Origin: Tenacibaculum agarivorans
Lineage (GTDB): Bacteria > Bacteroidota > Bacteroidia > Flavobacteriales > Flavobacteriaceae
Direction: 5' to 3'
NCBI RefSeq assembly: GCF_001936575.1
Contig: NZ_MSMP01000013.1
Location: 1-64,000, forward strand
Length of the DNA stretch: 64,000 bases
Part shown: positions 63,868 through 64,000 of the stretch, piece after piece
Layout of the letters: each line of letters begins with the position of its first letter
Position numbering within the stretch: position 1 is the stretch's first letter
Translations under genes and position numbers: made by a program
The notes under the pieces: generated by a model
The model's input: only the letters and a program-made list of their open reading frames with translations
The model's database searches: none
What the model was told of the DNA's origin: nothing

Positions 63868-64000
63868 TCTAAAGAGAAATTATCAACTATAATTTTAAGA
63901 ATTAATTGTGAGTAGGGACTCAAGGTAATTTGTTATTTTGAACTTACGAGAAAATGATTTTTCTATTTTCTCATAGAAAAATAAACATAAATACGCTACA

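Overview
The window is chromosomal DNA of a low-GC member of the Bacteroidota, most likely a marine-type Flavobacteriaceae. The indications are T9SS C-terminal sorting domains, a PorP/SprF partner next to a gliding-type surface protein, an flavobacterial coaX/barrel/TPR/lptC/CorC/ppiD gene string, lipoproteins with Bacteroidota lipoboxes, and promoter-like TAnnTTTG boxes in place of TATAAT. Genus cannot be fixed from the sequence alone. No prophage, insertion sequence, CRISPR array or rRNA was seen; there is one tRNA (Phe).

Layout. 1-1800: an unknown membrane protein with a small partner, then tRNA-Phe. 1858-9486: an envelope-biogenesis run (coaX, outer-membrane barrel, TPR protein, lptC, small membrane protein, CorC-type protein, ppiD) in which most genes overlap. 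9545-25503: mostly housekeeping genes on both strands (secreted lipase-like protein, lpd, heme-binding protein, glycosyltransferase, M3 peptidase, purE-purK, Rieske-like lipoprotein, greA, HIT protein, orphan histidine kinase, flavin reductase, DUF3127 protein, DedA-like protein, AtoE transporter, aat). 25504-27753: gyrB with a structured leader. 27825-33397: a minus-strand four-gene operon (phage-tail-collar protein, periplasmic-binding-like protein without signal peptide, 1198-residue T9SS repeat protein, 55-residue exported peptide precursor), preceded by five motifs in 21-bp register. 33713-36561: trkA-trkH potassium uptake. 37018-47386: a signalling block with three AraC paralogues, two receiver proteins, a PAS kinase, a YfiR-domain coiled-coil kinase and a TonB-dependent receptor. 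47595-51669: PorP/SprF plus a type B sorted surface protein. 51811-58588: radC, then a surface-glycan cluster (deacetylase, FemAB-like transferase, methyltransferase, flippase, glycosyltransferase, CDP-alcohol phosphotransferase). 58591-63867: lipoprotein, membrane AraC regulator, Ada-like methyltransferase, DUF1203 protein, Crp/Fnr regulator and DoxX-like protein.

The best candidates for undescribed biology are the 27825-33397 operon (especially its terminal short gene, predicted to release a peptide of about ten residues), the phased repeat array upstream of it, the receptor-kinase pair at 42867-47386, and a probable non-coding RNA at about 42648-42855. All functions are inferred from sequence reading; no database search was run.
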